Shown here in pieces: positions 44,336 to 51,523 of a stretch of DNA of 64,000 bases (positions within the stretch are counted from its first letter, which is position 1; each line of letters starts with the position of its first letter). The stretch spans positions 35,053 through 99,052 of the forward strand of contig SFGN01000008.1 in the NCBI GenBank assembly GCA_004556565.1. The letters run 5' to 3'. The stretch comes from Lachnospiraceae bacterium. Its GTDB lineage: Bacteria; Bacillota; Clostridia; Lachnospirales; Lachnospiraceae. A program made the position numbers and the translations under genes. The notes below the pieces were generated by a model. That model did no database searches, was not told where the DNA came from, and saw nothing but the letters and a program-made list of their open reading frames with translations.

Positions 44336-44686
44336 TTATACTGACTTCGTATTTGTCTGCACCCATTGTATTGCCTCTCCGTGGCTGCAATAGTCTGTTT
44401 CTAAAACATTGTATTCATCGGAGTTAAACCATGCTTGGTCACAGATACCCCAGTTACCTAATTCTCTGGTTTCCTCATCCAGTGTCACAGGATGATAGTG
44501 TCTACAGTACTTGCACAGCACTACCTTCTCTACATCAATGGCGGAAGGAAAATTTTCTACTCTACTTACACACTCATCAAAACCAGAAGTATAGTGGTCG
44601 TACTCGCCATATGTACCCATCAAAATTTGTAATCTGTGGTTTAATTCGAATTCTAACGCTTCCCGATCCATATACTCTTTACGCAT
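44336..44686 (-). CDS. Zinc-ribbon small protein, DVEKVVLCKYC family
   Basis: The product is 116 residues from the ATG at 44686, with GGGGAAAGA upstream in the end of the previous gene. It starts RKEYMDREAL and contains SAIDVEKVVLCKYCRHYHP, a later Cys and a final TDYCSHGE. This is the same layout as several neighbours: a short helical start, a DVxxVV linker and a four-Cys ribbon. The family is common in Firmicutes phages; function unknown. Confidence 0.65.
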   Translation of the reverse strand: MRKEYMDREALEFELNHRLQILMGTYGEYDHYTSGFDECVSRVENFPSAIDVEKVVLCKYCRHYHPVTLDEETRELGNWGICDQAWFNSDEYNVLETDYCSHGEAIQWVQTNTKSV

Positions 44687-44687
44687 C

Positions 44688-44945
44688 TTATTTTCTTTCC
44701 CCATTTGCACAATACCAACCTCCAGTTGGATAATGACAAAATAGGGCACATCGCCCTTGAGCTGAATCATTCATTTTTGTCCAGTACATGCAATTCTGAC
44801 ACCGTACTACCGGGGCAACGTCGGCAGCGGGGATATTGAGAATTGCCGCTTCGAGTCGCTCACCACTCAAATCAATGTCTGAGGTATTATAGTAAATGTC
44901 AAGAACGGCGTCTATGGCATCCTCCCGCTTGATATACACAGTCAT
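44688..44945 (-). CDS. Zinc-ribbon small protein, DVAPVVRC family
   Basis: The product is 85 residues: YIKREDAIDAVLDIYY, IPAADVAPVVRCQNCMYW, then GRCALFCHY and a final WYCANGE. It is a clear paralogue of the genes at 44336, 46298 and 45955. The conserved ADVAPVVRC linker and four Cys imply a zinc fold. Confidence 0.7.
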   Translation of the reverse strand: MTVYIKREDAIDAVLDIYYNTSDIDLSGERLEAAILNIPAADVAPVVRCQNCMYWTKMNDSAQGRCALFCHYPTGGWYCANGERK

Positions 44946-44954
44946 TGTCAGGCC

Positions 44955-45284
44955 TCACCAATCTGCATTGATTACCACTTTATTGCCATGCATCAACGCC
45001 CTTGCTACCAAATCCTCGATTTTGTTGTAGTTATTCGGCAGGTAGTCAGAAACAAACTGTGCAAGTTGCTTTGCTTGTTTCTCGTCAAGCGCCATATCAA
45101 GTCCGTACCAATCGTTTTCATCAGTCCGCTTTTCATACGGAACGTAGTATCCGATTGGCTCAAGGAAGTCGTACCATACTCTCCCACCAGAATGCTCTTC
45201 ACCGATGTCCTGTGCCGTTACCAGCCGTCCGCAGTCTGGGCAGTAGAACTCTTTCCGCTCTTTAATCGTGATGTCAAGACTCAT
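44955..45284 (-). CDS. Hypothetical protein with CxxC module
   Basis: The product is 109 residues. The N-terminus has FYCPDCGRLV, half a zinc ribbon, and the rest is mixed (DMALDEKQAKQLAQFVSDYL). It overlaps the upstream gene by 11 bases. Not recognised. Confidence 0.6.
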   Translation of the reverse strand: MSLDITIKERKEFYCPDCGRLVTAQDIGEEHSGGRVWYDFLEPIGYYVPYEKRTDENDWYGLDMALDEKQAKQLAQFVSDYLPNNYNKIEDLVARALMHGNKVVINADW

Positions 45285-45474
45285 TACTATGCACCTCTTT
45301 CTCCGCCATCTTCACAGTCCATTCGTAGAAGCTGACTACTTCTCCCTTTTCTGAATGGCCATACCAGTCAGGATTGTGCTTCATCGACCAGTCCAACCTC
45401 CGATTTGCGGTGGCAAGTTGGTCGCGGAAAAAGTTAAGTCTGCTCTGCTCATGGCTGACAGATACAAGTTTCAT
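45274..45474 (-). CDS. Small helical hypothetical protein
   Basis: The product is 66 residues, helical and Arg-rich (SRLNFFRDQLATANRRLDW). AAGGAGGTAGCCG precedes the ATG, inside the end of the upstream gene. Function unknown. Confidence 0.6.
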   Translation of the reverse strand: MKLVSVSHEQSRLNFFRDQLATANRRLDWSMKHNPDWYGHSEKGEVVSFYEWTVKMAEKEVHSNES

Positions 45475-45664
45475 CGGCTACCTCCTTGTCCATCTGCGCG
45501 TCGCAGTTTCCGTACCTTTTTAGATAAAGCTTTAACCCTGTTTTGCACGTTTCGCAAAGGTCAAGACGCTCGTACTGAAATCCCGTACTACCCTTGGTTA
45601 TTTCGATAATGAATCTTTCGTTACATTCACTGCCGCATCTGTCGCAATAATATTTAATTGCCAT
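45449..45664 (-). CDS. Small zinc-finger protein
   Basis: The product is 71 residues: IKYYCDRCGSECNERF, LDLCETCKTGLKLYL and CDAQMDKEVADETCIC. At least two CxxC pairs predict zinc binding. It overlaps the 45274 gene by 26 bases. Function unknown. Confidence 0.6.
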   Translation of the reverse strand: MAIKYYCDRCGSECNERFIIEITKGSTGFQYERLDLCETCKTGLKLYLKRYGNCDAQMDKEVADETCICQP

Positions 45665-45671
45665 GCTTATC

Positions 45672-45728
45672 CTATTTCTCCTTCACCAGCTTGTACAGCG
45701 GCTCCTCGTTGTTGTGGATCGTTATCAT
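45672..45728 (-). CDS. Microprotein, 18 residues
   Basis: A tiny frame starts at an ATG overlapping the TGA of the lipoprotein gene (ATGA), with GGGAGGAAGAAAA upstream. The product ends EEPLYKLVKEK, a composition seen at the ends of small phage proteins. The ribosome site supports translation, but so short a peptide may be only a spacer. Confidence 0.4.
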   Translation of the reverse strand: MITIHNNEEPLYKLVKEK

Positions 45729-45958
45729 TTTTCTTCCTCCCATATCAGCGGCCTTCCCTCTGCGTCTACCATTACGCAAACGCCGCCTTTGTATGTTCGC
45801 AGGTATTGTACCCCAGTGAGGTTATCGACATATATTTCATAATACCTCGGACTCGCATCCAGCACCCACAGTCTTTGGTTACTGGCCTCTGCCTTTCCGC
45901 ACCCGCACAGGGCGAGGGTCAGCAGGGTTAATATTGTTATTGCTATTACTCGTTTCAT
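45725..45958 (-). CDS. Small lipoprotein (DUF6440-like)
   Basis: The product is 77 residues. The N-terminus is a lipoprotein signal: KR, hydrophobic TILTLLTL, then the lipobox LALC, with Cys18 lipidated. The rest, YYEIYVDNLTGVQYLRTY and GGVCVMVDAEGRPLIWE, matches the DUF6440 pattern. It would sit on the outer face of the membrane; surface lipoproteins of phages can block superinfection (inference). Confidence 0.75.
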   Translation of the reverse strand: MKRVIAITILTLLTLALCGCGKAEASNQRLWVLDASPRYYEIYVDNLTGVQYLRTYKGGVCVMVDAEGRPLIWEEEK

Positions 45959-46305
45959 TTTTCCTCCTTATCCATTAGAGCACCGCAGTTGGGGCAGTAC
46001 GGAGTATCTATATCAAAATCAGGGTCGTTATCTTCTGAGCGGTTAAATGCTTGTTCTAAACATTCAGAGCAATACAAATGATATTTATTTTTTAGTATTT
46101 GCCCCCAACAGCAAGCCAAGTCTTTTCCAAATACCCACCGCCCATGCACCACCGGGGCAACATCAGCGGCGGGAATACTGTCAAGGAGGTCTATGCAGAG
46201 CCTAAAACAGTCTGCCGCCTCATTGGCCTCGTTTAATAGGCAATCTGTGATCCATATTCTAAGCCGTTCCTTAGCCACCTCTCGCTCTATGTACTCTTTA
46301 ACCAT
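45955..46305 (-). CDS. Zinc-ribbon small protein, DVAPVV family
   Basis: The product is 116 residues from the ATG at 46305, with AAGGTG upstream in the previous gene. It has EYIEREVAKERL, IPAADVAPVVHGRWVFG, LYCSECLEQAF and YCPNCGALMDKE, a full C4 ribbon after the APVV linker. Paralogue of the neighbouring zinc-ribbon genes. Confidence 0.7.
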   Translation of the reverse strand: MVKEYIEREVAKERLRIWITDCLLNEANEAADCFRLCIDLLDSIPAADVAPVVHGRWVFGKDLACCWGQILKNKYHLYCSECLEQAFNRSEDNDPDFDIDTPYCPNCGALMDKEEK

Positions 46306-46597
46306 TATCAACACCTTCTTTCTTCTCCCCCAGATCGCAAAATCCTTCATGCTTGACTTTCCTACATCCATAATGGGACTCACACCAACGATTTCCGAAT
46401 ATCTCATCCTCGTGGCTGTATTTACACTCCCGACATCTGATCACCGGAACGGCGTCAATGGTGGGGGCTTCTCGGATCATCGTTTCAAATCTGCAATTTC
46501 CATCATCCATTAAGAATGAGCAGTCTGCGCAACTAACATGAGGGCATAACACTTCTTGATATACTCTCATCAGGGCGTCAGCATCAATCAGTCTCAT
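46298..46597 (-). CDS. Zinc-ribbon small protein, IDAVPVIRC family
   Basis: The product is 99 residues from the ATG at 46597, with GGAAGGAAACAAT upstream. It starts RLIDADALMRVYQEVLCP, the standard start of this phage family, and has PTIDAVPVIRCRECKYSH and EGFCDLGEKK. Nine Cys in all suggest two metal sites. Confidence 0.7.
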   Translation of the reverse strand: MRLIDADALMRVYQEVLCPHVSCADCSFLMDDGNCRFETMIREAPTIDAVPVIRCRECKYSHEDEIFGNRWCESHYGCRKVKHEGFCDLGEKKEGVDNG

Positions 46598-46656
46598 ATT
46601 GTTTCCTTCCGATTTATCGTATATGTTCTTTATTTCAAGACATTCTGTACGATAAT

Positions 46657-47121
46657 TCATACTTCCTCCAATGCCTTTTCGGCTTCTTCACGGGTGCGGT
46701 AGTAACCTCGTCGTAACTTCCCGTCATCAGTAAGTAGATACAGACGGAATCTGGTTTGTTCAATGAACAAATTTCTATATTCGCACCCTTTACACATCCT
46801 TTTTGTTCCGCAATCTCCGGGGAACGTGCAATCGTCAACAACCCGATATATTCCGTCCCCGACCCTACATGGCAATACCACCAGCCGTCCGTCTTTCTCT
46901 GCCCGGAGTAATTCGCGAATATGCTCAGTAAACTCCGGTTTAGCAGAGAACGCATCGTCCACAACATTTTTCAGAAACACAATTTTCTCCGGCTCCAGCC
47001 CTATATCCTCATATTCGGCAAGGCGGTCATAAATTTGTTTATAACTACAATCCGTACTGCAATGTCCAATGCCGCCGCAACAAGTGCAGGGGGATTCATC
47101 TTTTTCGGTTAGTCTTTTCAT
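46657..47121 (-). CDS. Cys-rich phage protein with RLAEYEDIGLEPEKI motif
   Basis: The product is 154 residues from the ATG at 47121, which overlaps the upstream TGA (ATGA). It has KRLTEKDESPCTCCGGIGHC, then IYDRLAEYEDIGLEPEKI, a helical signature common in Firmicutes phages. It continues with VVLPCRVGDGIYRVVDDCTFPGDC and ends with a short basic strand and EEAEKALEEV. Metal binding is likely; function unknown. Confidence 0.7.
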   Translation of the reverse strand: MKRLTEKDESPCTCCGGIGHCSTDCSYKQIYDRLAEYEDIGLEPEKIVFLKNVVDDAFSAKPEFTEHIRELLRAEKDGRLVVLPCRVGDGIYRVVDDCTFPGDCGTKRMCKGCEYRNLFIEQTRFRLYLLTDDGKLRRGYYRTREEAEKALEEV

Positions 47122-47384
47122 ATGTCCTCCCAATCTAATGCCTGGCCACAAATATAACAATACTCGTAAAATGCACCTGCAACCCATTCGCCGTCCATTT
47201 TTGTAATACACCGAGTTCCACACACCGGACACCTATAATCTGTCAACAAACCATTAACCTTTACAATTCTAATCTTCTTGGGTATCTCTTTTTCAATGCT
47301 TCCTTTTCTGACCTGGCAACATACCATAAATCCAGCGATTGTAAGTGAAATAAACCCAACTGCCATAATTATTATGTTGCTCAT
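47118..47384 (-). CDS. Membrane protein with zinc ribbon
   Basis: The product is 88 residues from the ATG at 47384 (ATGA overlap with the previous gene). Residues 3-22 form a transmembrane segment (NIIIMAVGFISLTIAGFMV), followed by a basic linker and a YRCPVCGTRC to YCYICGQAL ribbon facing the cytoplasm by the positive-inside rule. Function unknown. Confidence 0.65.
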   Translation of the reverse strand: MSNIIIMAVGFISLTIAGFMVCCQVRKGSIEKEIPKKIRIVKVNGLLTDYRCPVCGTRCITKMDGEWVAGAFYEYCYICGQALDWEDI

Positions 47385-47788
47385 ACATCCTCCCTTGGTA
47401 GCGCAGGCAGCGAACTGGCCGGACACATTGTACATGGTTTCCCGTCCCCACTCGATGGTGGATTGTATAGGCATAAATCGCATGGCGTTTTCGGCTCATG
47501 ATGTCTCATTTTGTCTGAATAGCACAGCGGGCAAGCCTTGCAACACTCAATAGGCTCATCATCGTCTGTGCCATAAATTTGATATGCACATTCACCATCA
47601 CCACCGTCCGGTTGATAGCATGGTGGTATAGATTCTTCCCTTTGCTCACGAAGGGCGGCGATTGTAAATTCAACGACTTCACGTTGTTCTTCTAAGACTT
47701 TCTTACGATCTCCGTAGGTACGATATAGCAGTTTATCAATCTCTGAATTGAACTGTTCCCAATATTCAATAGCTTCTTTATTTGTCAT
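47381..47788 (-). CDS. Cys-rich small protein
   Basis: The product is 135 residues. The first 45 form a helix (NKEAIEYWEQFNSEIDKLLY) and the rest holds 12 Cys in clusters (CCKACPLCYSDK, CDLCLYNP, CTMCPASS). Metal binding is likely. Both ends overlap neighbours by four bases, typical of coupled translation. Confidence 0.6.
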   Translation of the reverse strand: MTNKEAIEYWEQFNSEIDKLLYRTYGDRKKVLEEQREVVEFTIAALREQREESIPPCYQPDGGDGECAYQIYGTDDDEPIECCKACPLCYSDKMRHHEPKTPCDLCLYNPPSSGDGKPCTMCPASSLPALPREDV

Positions 47789-48018
47789 AACTCATTACCT
47801 CTTACATAAATTTGCATAAATACTGCTTTTTTATCCAAGTATTTCATAAGCCCAGCAAATGTAGGCCGCTTTCCTCGTCTTTCGCACATCATGGCATAAA
47901 ATTTCACGCCTTCTCCGACATCCGCAAGCCAATCTGCCCCATAACCTCCCTCATAGGCAACCTGTTCATATCTCTCAAGCTGTTCTGAATATTCATTGTA
48001 TTCATTGTATTTATTCAT
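47785..48018 (-). CDS. Small hypothetical protein
   Basis: The product is 77 residues with a Tyr-rich helical start containing short NEY repeats (YNEYNEYSEQLERYEQ) and a basic middle (MMCERRGKRPTFAGLMKYL). The ATG overlaps the upstream TGA. Not recognised. Confidence 0.55.
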   Translation of the reverse strand: MNKYNEYNEYSEQLERYEQVAYEGGYGADWLADVGEGVKFYAMMCERRGKRPTFAGLMKYLDKKAVFMQIYVRGNEL

Positions 48019-48338
48019 AACTCATTTTCCGTTTCACTTACACCATCGCAAATGTCCAAAATCTGTTGGAGCAATTCAATCTGCCCGTTTCTGTGACCAT
48101 ATCGATACCCGGTTGTATACGTTTCAACAGTGTCTCCGCTATTCTTGGCTTTTTCAGCAACGAGTGCTTGATACTTGGCTCTCAAATCTTCAAGCTCCGT
48201 TGTATCCATAACCAAAGCAACATCGGCAACAACCCTGTTAATGGCATTTTCTATCTCTTGATATTCCGAGGGATATAACTCTACTGCATCACAAGCAGCT
48301 TCTATCGCCTCGCTTTTGGTTATATATTCTTTACTCAT
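48015..48338 (-). CDS. Hypothetical helical protein
   Basis: The product is 107 residues from the ATG at 48338, with AAAGGAGCGGCA upstream. It starts SKEYITKSEAIEAACDAVEL, similar to the starts of the zinc-ribbon family, but lacks the ribbon. It is helical, with an acidic C-terminus. Confidence 0.6.
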   Translation of the reverse strand: MSKEYITKSEAIEAACDAVELYPSEYQEIENAINRVVADVALVMDTTELEDLRAKYQALVAEKAKNSGDTVETYTTGYRYGHRNGQIELLQQILDICDGVSETENEL

Positions 48339-48501
48339 TGCCGCTCCTTTCTTCTGCATAGTTTCTTCTAAATGCCCGATTCATATATCGCTTTGCCCAC
48401 TTAATCCAGTTTTTTGAAACACATATCCAATTTTTTTCATACAACCGCCACTGAACATCGTGAGGCTTACCAGATATACGTTTATATGAGGATTTACTCA
48501 T
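48331..48501 (-). CDS. Small basic Trp-rich protein, paralogue of 48838
   Basis: The product is 56 residues from the ATG at 48501, which overlaps the upstream TGA. It contains YKRISGKPHDVQWRLYEKN and WICVSKNWIKWAKRYM. The 48838 gene encodes a clear paralogue (RLYHKDVFCISNRWIRWAKRY), separated by one zinc-ribbon gene, so a local duplication occurred. Nucleic-acid binding is plausible. Confidence 0.6.
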   Translation of the reverse strand: MSKSSYKRISGKPHDVQWRLYEKNWICVSKNWIKWAKRYMNRAFRRNYAEERSGNE

Positions 48502-48845
48502 TATTCCCTTCCCATCTTCTTCCCACATTCAGGGCAATATTCTGGCAGCCCAGATCGATCATTAACCCATATGCCGCAATAAGAACAACTATACTCAGCA
48601 TAGGAACAGTAAGCATCAGGATCATAACAAAGGTCATTTTTTTTAATCCAATGAGCGCGATATACATCACAACATTCATCAGTTTTATCAGCAGCAGGGA
48701 ATTCTCGTATCTTTTCAAGCACACTATTAATCACGCAAGAACGGCACCAATCTCCACCCAGGTCACCGCCTTGCCCCTTACACGGGGCGCAATAGTGTTT
48801 TTCCACCTTGTCTATAAGAGCTTCCCGGCTAATGTGGTCACTCAT
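48501..48845 (-). CDS. Zinc-ribbon small protein
   Basis: The product is 114 residues. It has SDHISREALIDKVEKHYCAPC, a DWCRSC pair, CSYCGIWVN and YCPECGKKMG, which form a C-terminal ribbon of the family described for 44688 and 45955. ATGA-type overlaps at both ends. Confidence 0.7.
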   Translation of the reverse strand: MSDHISREALIDKVEKHYCAPCKGQGGDLGGDWCRSCVINSVLEKIREFPAADKTDECCDVYRAHWIKKNDLCYDPDAYCSYAEYSCSYCGIWVNDRSGLPEYCPECGKKMGRE

Positions 48846-48987
48846 GGTCAGCCCTCCTGTTCGCTTTGCTTAAATATCGTTTTGCCCAGCGTATCCAACG
48901 GTTTGATATGCAAAATACGTCCTTGTGGTATAGTCTGTCTTGCACATCTGACGCTTTTCCTTTGGTGCGTTTATACAGTGCTCTCAT
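48838..48987 (-). CDS. Small basic Trp-rich protein, 49 residues
   Basis: This short gene lies between the helicase and the 48501 gene. The ATG at 48987 has GGAGG upstream, and the stop overlaps the next start. It is a paralogue of the 48331 gene, sharing the WIxWAKRY core and the basic start (YKRTKGKASDVQ). Homology to a neighbour makes the call firm despite its size. Confidence 0.7.
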   Translation of the reverse strand: MRALYKRTKGKASDVQDRLYHKDVFCISNRWIRWAKRYLSKANRRADHE

Positions 48988-49005
48988 CACACATCCTCCA
49001 ATCAC

Positions 49006-50484
49006 TTAATCGCATATAGTCTTAAACGCTGGCACATAGCACATCTCATCCTCATCAAAAGAAACAATTAGACGGTATGTATGTTTACGTCCTTCAATCA
49101 TTGCTCGCCCTTGTTCTATTTCATATCCAAAGGTATTATTAAGCATCGTCATCACCTTTACAAAGGTTACTTTACTCTTACATATAGGAAACAATCGGCA
49201 CTCTGCCGCCATGTTCACTATAGCTTGTTTATCTTGGTCACGCCAAATACGAAACTTCTTAGCAGTTTCACCGGATGTGCCTTTAGGTACTAACCAATGA
49301 GAATTGATATAGTTAATAAAGCGTACATCATCTGAACCAAGCACAAATTTTTTCGTACCATAAGCGTCGTGAGCCACTAAATGAGAAATAGCCTGAAACC
49401 AAGCAGCGCACTCTTTATTCGCCATATACGCCTTAAATCGTTGTTGACTGGCATATATATACGGGTTACGCTTGAAATTGTCGCTATGTACAAAAGTATC
49501 AGCCACTACTAATTTATCAATATTATAGCGGCATCGCCCTACAAACTGCGTTACATGCAATTCGTCAGTCATACAACTAACCACATTGCGCACGCCACTC
49601 GTTTCGCGCAGATTAAACCCTTCTCGGAAGGTACTGGTAGTAATTAACACATCTAACTCATGTGCCACGCCTACGTCATCATAATAACAAGCCGGTAATT
49701 CTTCGTACTGCGCTATATAATCTCGAATCCGACTCATCTCAGCATTAAACTGATCGTTGTGTGGACTAATCACTACGGTTGAGTTTGGGATATGCGCCTC
49801 CAACGTCCTACACAGCTTAACAGATGGACACATTATAATGGTCTTACCGAGCAATTTATTGGCTGTAATAAGGTAAGGGATAGTGTCAAAATCCGTGCAT
49901 ATCATTTGTTTCGCCTGATACCCAATGACCGGTTTGGTATTAAGCCTGTTTATCGGAACGCTCCATTCATTTTCACAATAGTCAATAATACCCGTAGTTG
50001 CACTCAAACCAATTACTGTTTTATGCCCACCATATATCACCTCTCTCAACCAGAAGCGCAGCAGCTTAATATCTGTAATGAATGTATCACTAAATAGAGC
50101 GTGGCATTCATCCAATATCAGTATCTTCACTTTACCCAACACTTCTTTGCCTGCGGTCTGCACGGCATCAATCAACTGGTCATAAGTCATCAATAAAATA
50201 CCGTGTTTCAGCATTATATCCTCGTCATCTTCAAGGCCATTCCAATACTGAAGCACATTATCTCCACGCCGATATTTAGTTGTGTTAATATTCCGAGCTT
50301 GCTGTTCCTTGGTAATAGAACGAGAGGTGACAAAAAGAATTTCATACGGTTTAACATCGGGATAGTGAGGCAACAACTTGTTTAACACCCAATAAGTTTT
50401 ACCTGAGCCACATCCAGCCGTCACAAGATTAAATTGGTCTTGTCGCAAGTCCTCTATATGGATTACATCAGAAATAAACGCTAT
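49006..50484 (-). CDS. SF2 DEAD/DEAH-type helicase, ATA start likely
   Basis: The product is 492 residues if it starts at ATA 50484. It has Walker A AGCGSGKT near residue 24, Walker B LILDECHALF, motif III LSATTG, and motif VI FVGRCRYN near residue 300. This is a superfamily 2 helicase with a C-terminal extension. GGAGGGA ends six bases before the ATA, ideal spacing. The first TTG, at 50448, lies only three residues before the fold begins and has a poor site. It is the first gene of the leftward operon. Confidence 0.85.
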   Translation of the reverse strand: MAFISDVIHIEDLRQDQFNLVTAGCGSGKTYWVLNKLLPHYPDVKPYEILFVTSRSITKEQQARNINTTKYRRGDNVLQYWNGLEDDEDIMLKHGILLMTYDQLIDAVQTAGKEVLGKVKILILDECHALFSDTFITDIKLLRFWLREVIYGGHKTVIGLSATTGIIDYCENEWSVPINRLNTKPVIGYQAKQMICTDFDTIPYLITANKLLGKTIIMCPSVKLCRTLEAHIPNSTVVISPHNDQFNAEMSRIRDYIAQYEELPACYYDDVGVAHELDVLITTSTFREGFNLRETSGVRNVVSCMTDELHVTQFVGRCRYNIDKLVVADTFVHSDNFKRNPYIYASQQRFKAYMANKECAAWFQAISHLVAHDAYGTKKFVLGSDDVRFINYINSHWLVPKGTSGETAKKFRIWRDQDKQAIVNMAAECRLFPICKSKVTFVKVMTMLNNTFGYEIEQGRAMIEGRKHTYRLIVSFDEDEMCYVPAFKTICD

Positions 50485-50543
50485 AAATCATCCCTCCAAT
50501 CATGCGTCTTTTTCCCCGCGACCAGTGCAAGGTGGCGTTAGCC

Positions 50544-50590
50544 GATACTGGACAAAAATTGGAAATCAGTATTCACAAATTTCCAAAAAG
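50544..50590. other. Inverted repeat in the leader of the leftward operon
   Basis: GGACA and TGTCC flank GGAAAT and ATTTCC arms separated by T-rich or A-rich bulges, giving a two-tier imperfect palindrome about 50-110 bases ahead of the helicase. It could be an operator or an RNA leader structure. No coding signal is seen between 50485 and 50662. Confidence 0.5.
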
Positions 50591-50662
50591 TGTCCACTTC
50601 AATATTAAGTTGTAAACACAGATGGAACTATAAATAAGACGTGCTTATAACTTAGTGTACAT

Positions 50663-50691
50663 ATCATAGCATATCTAAGATGGGTTGTAAA
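50663..50691 (-). promoter_or_regulatory. Promoter for the leftward operon
   Basis: On the minus strand TTTACA (50691-50686), 17 bases, then TATGAT (50668-50663). This is a good sigma-A-type pair with ideal spacing. It faces the helicase and, beyond it, the small-gene cluster and RNAP. Confidence 0.7.
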
Positions 50692-51416
50692 GGGGTATTG
50701 ATATGAACAATAGCAACAGGGAAGTATATATTATTATATATATATAATTATATCTGTCGCGCAGCGTGTGGATTGGATTGGCGCAGCTTCGCTGCGCGTT
50801 ATGTTTACGATGCTCGGGCAGTTCGCTATCGCTCACTCGAGAAGCCCTCGCCTCGTAAAGAGGTATTTTTTTAACTTATCGAGTCAGCTTATTGATTTTT
50901 ATAACCATATCGGCAAAAACATAGCAAATTAGGGCATTTTTGAACATTTTGACATCAATTTGAAGCAAAAATACACCAATTTTTGCTTATTTTACTTGGT
51001 TTTTAATATTTTTGGAGGGGGTTTTAAAGGGGGAGGTCAAGCTTTTAAAACGATGTTACCCAGAACAACGTTAGACGGGGGAGATGGTTTTCAATATCGG
51101 ACATGCAAAGAGAAATTTAGAGCCGCGCTCCCGGTAAAGAGTGTGTAGAAAGGTCCACCTGTGAATGGGGTGGTAAGTGGTGTTTTAGGGCTGAGTCTGG
51201 GGAGTAGAAGTACCACACGGTCTGTGCTGCTGTCGGTTTTGCCCAACGGTTGAAAACGCCCCCGTTATACCTAAGTCCGCCATACCACCAAAAAGGCGGG
51301 CTTTAAGGCGGGATACGGGGGAAGCGGAAGCGGCCACGCCGCGACACGGACAATATAATATATATGGGGTACTATAATTTAGGCTTATAAAAGGCATAAA
51401 AAATTATAATAGTCTG
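50692..51416. other. Divergent intergenic control region
   Basis: This stretch of about 725 bases has no supported gene. It holds an A/T-only-like tract around 50728-50754, a perfect hairpin GCGCAGC-TTC-GCTGCGC near 50783-50799, a CCTC-GAGG hairpin with a T-run at 50851-50871, and a G-rich part at 51010-51350. In the last, CTCCGCC-like and GGCGGGC arms (GTCCGCC/GGCGGGC) nest inside a CCCCCG/CGGGGG pair. It may hold an origin, a structured RNA, or both. Confidence 0.5.
50963..50988 (+). terminator. Perfect A/T-rich hairpin, terminator-like
   Basis: AAGCAAAAAT and ATTTTTGCTT form a perfect 10-bp stem with a 6-base loop, followed by ATTTTAC. It is symmetrical, so it may act in either direction and insulate the two arms. 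Confidence 0.5.
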
Positions 51417-51471
51417 TTGACATTGTAAGCAATACACCTGTATTGCATTATCCTGTATGTCCGCATATAAT
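51417..51471 (+). promoter_or_regulatory. Promoter with embedded operator for the rightward arm
   Basis: A good pair is TTGCAT (51443-51448), 17 bases, TATAAT (51466-51471). A second -35-like TTGACA lies at 51417-51422. Between and over them lies a perfect inverted repeat, GCAATAC-ACCT-GTATTGC (51429-51446), which overlaps the -35 of the good promoter and looks like a repressor site. It lies 52 bases upstream of the regulator gene. Confidence 0.7.
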
Positions 51472-51523
51472 ATGTATATCCAAATTACGGCTTGCCCGCC
51501 GATAGGGTAGAAGGGACGCACAT

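Noticed and set aside
50960-51148. Plus-strand frame of 62 codons in the control region
   Set aside because: Low-complexity Gly and Lys composition, no ribosome site, and it starts inside a perfect hairpin.
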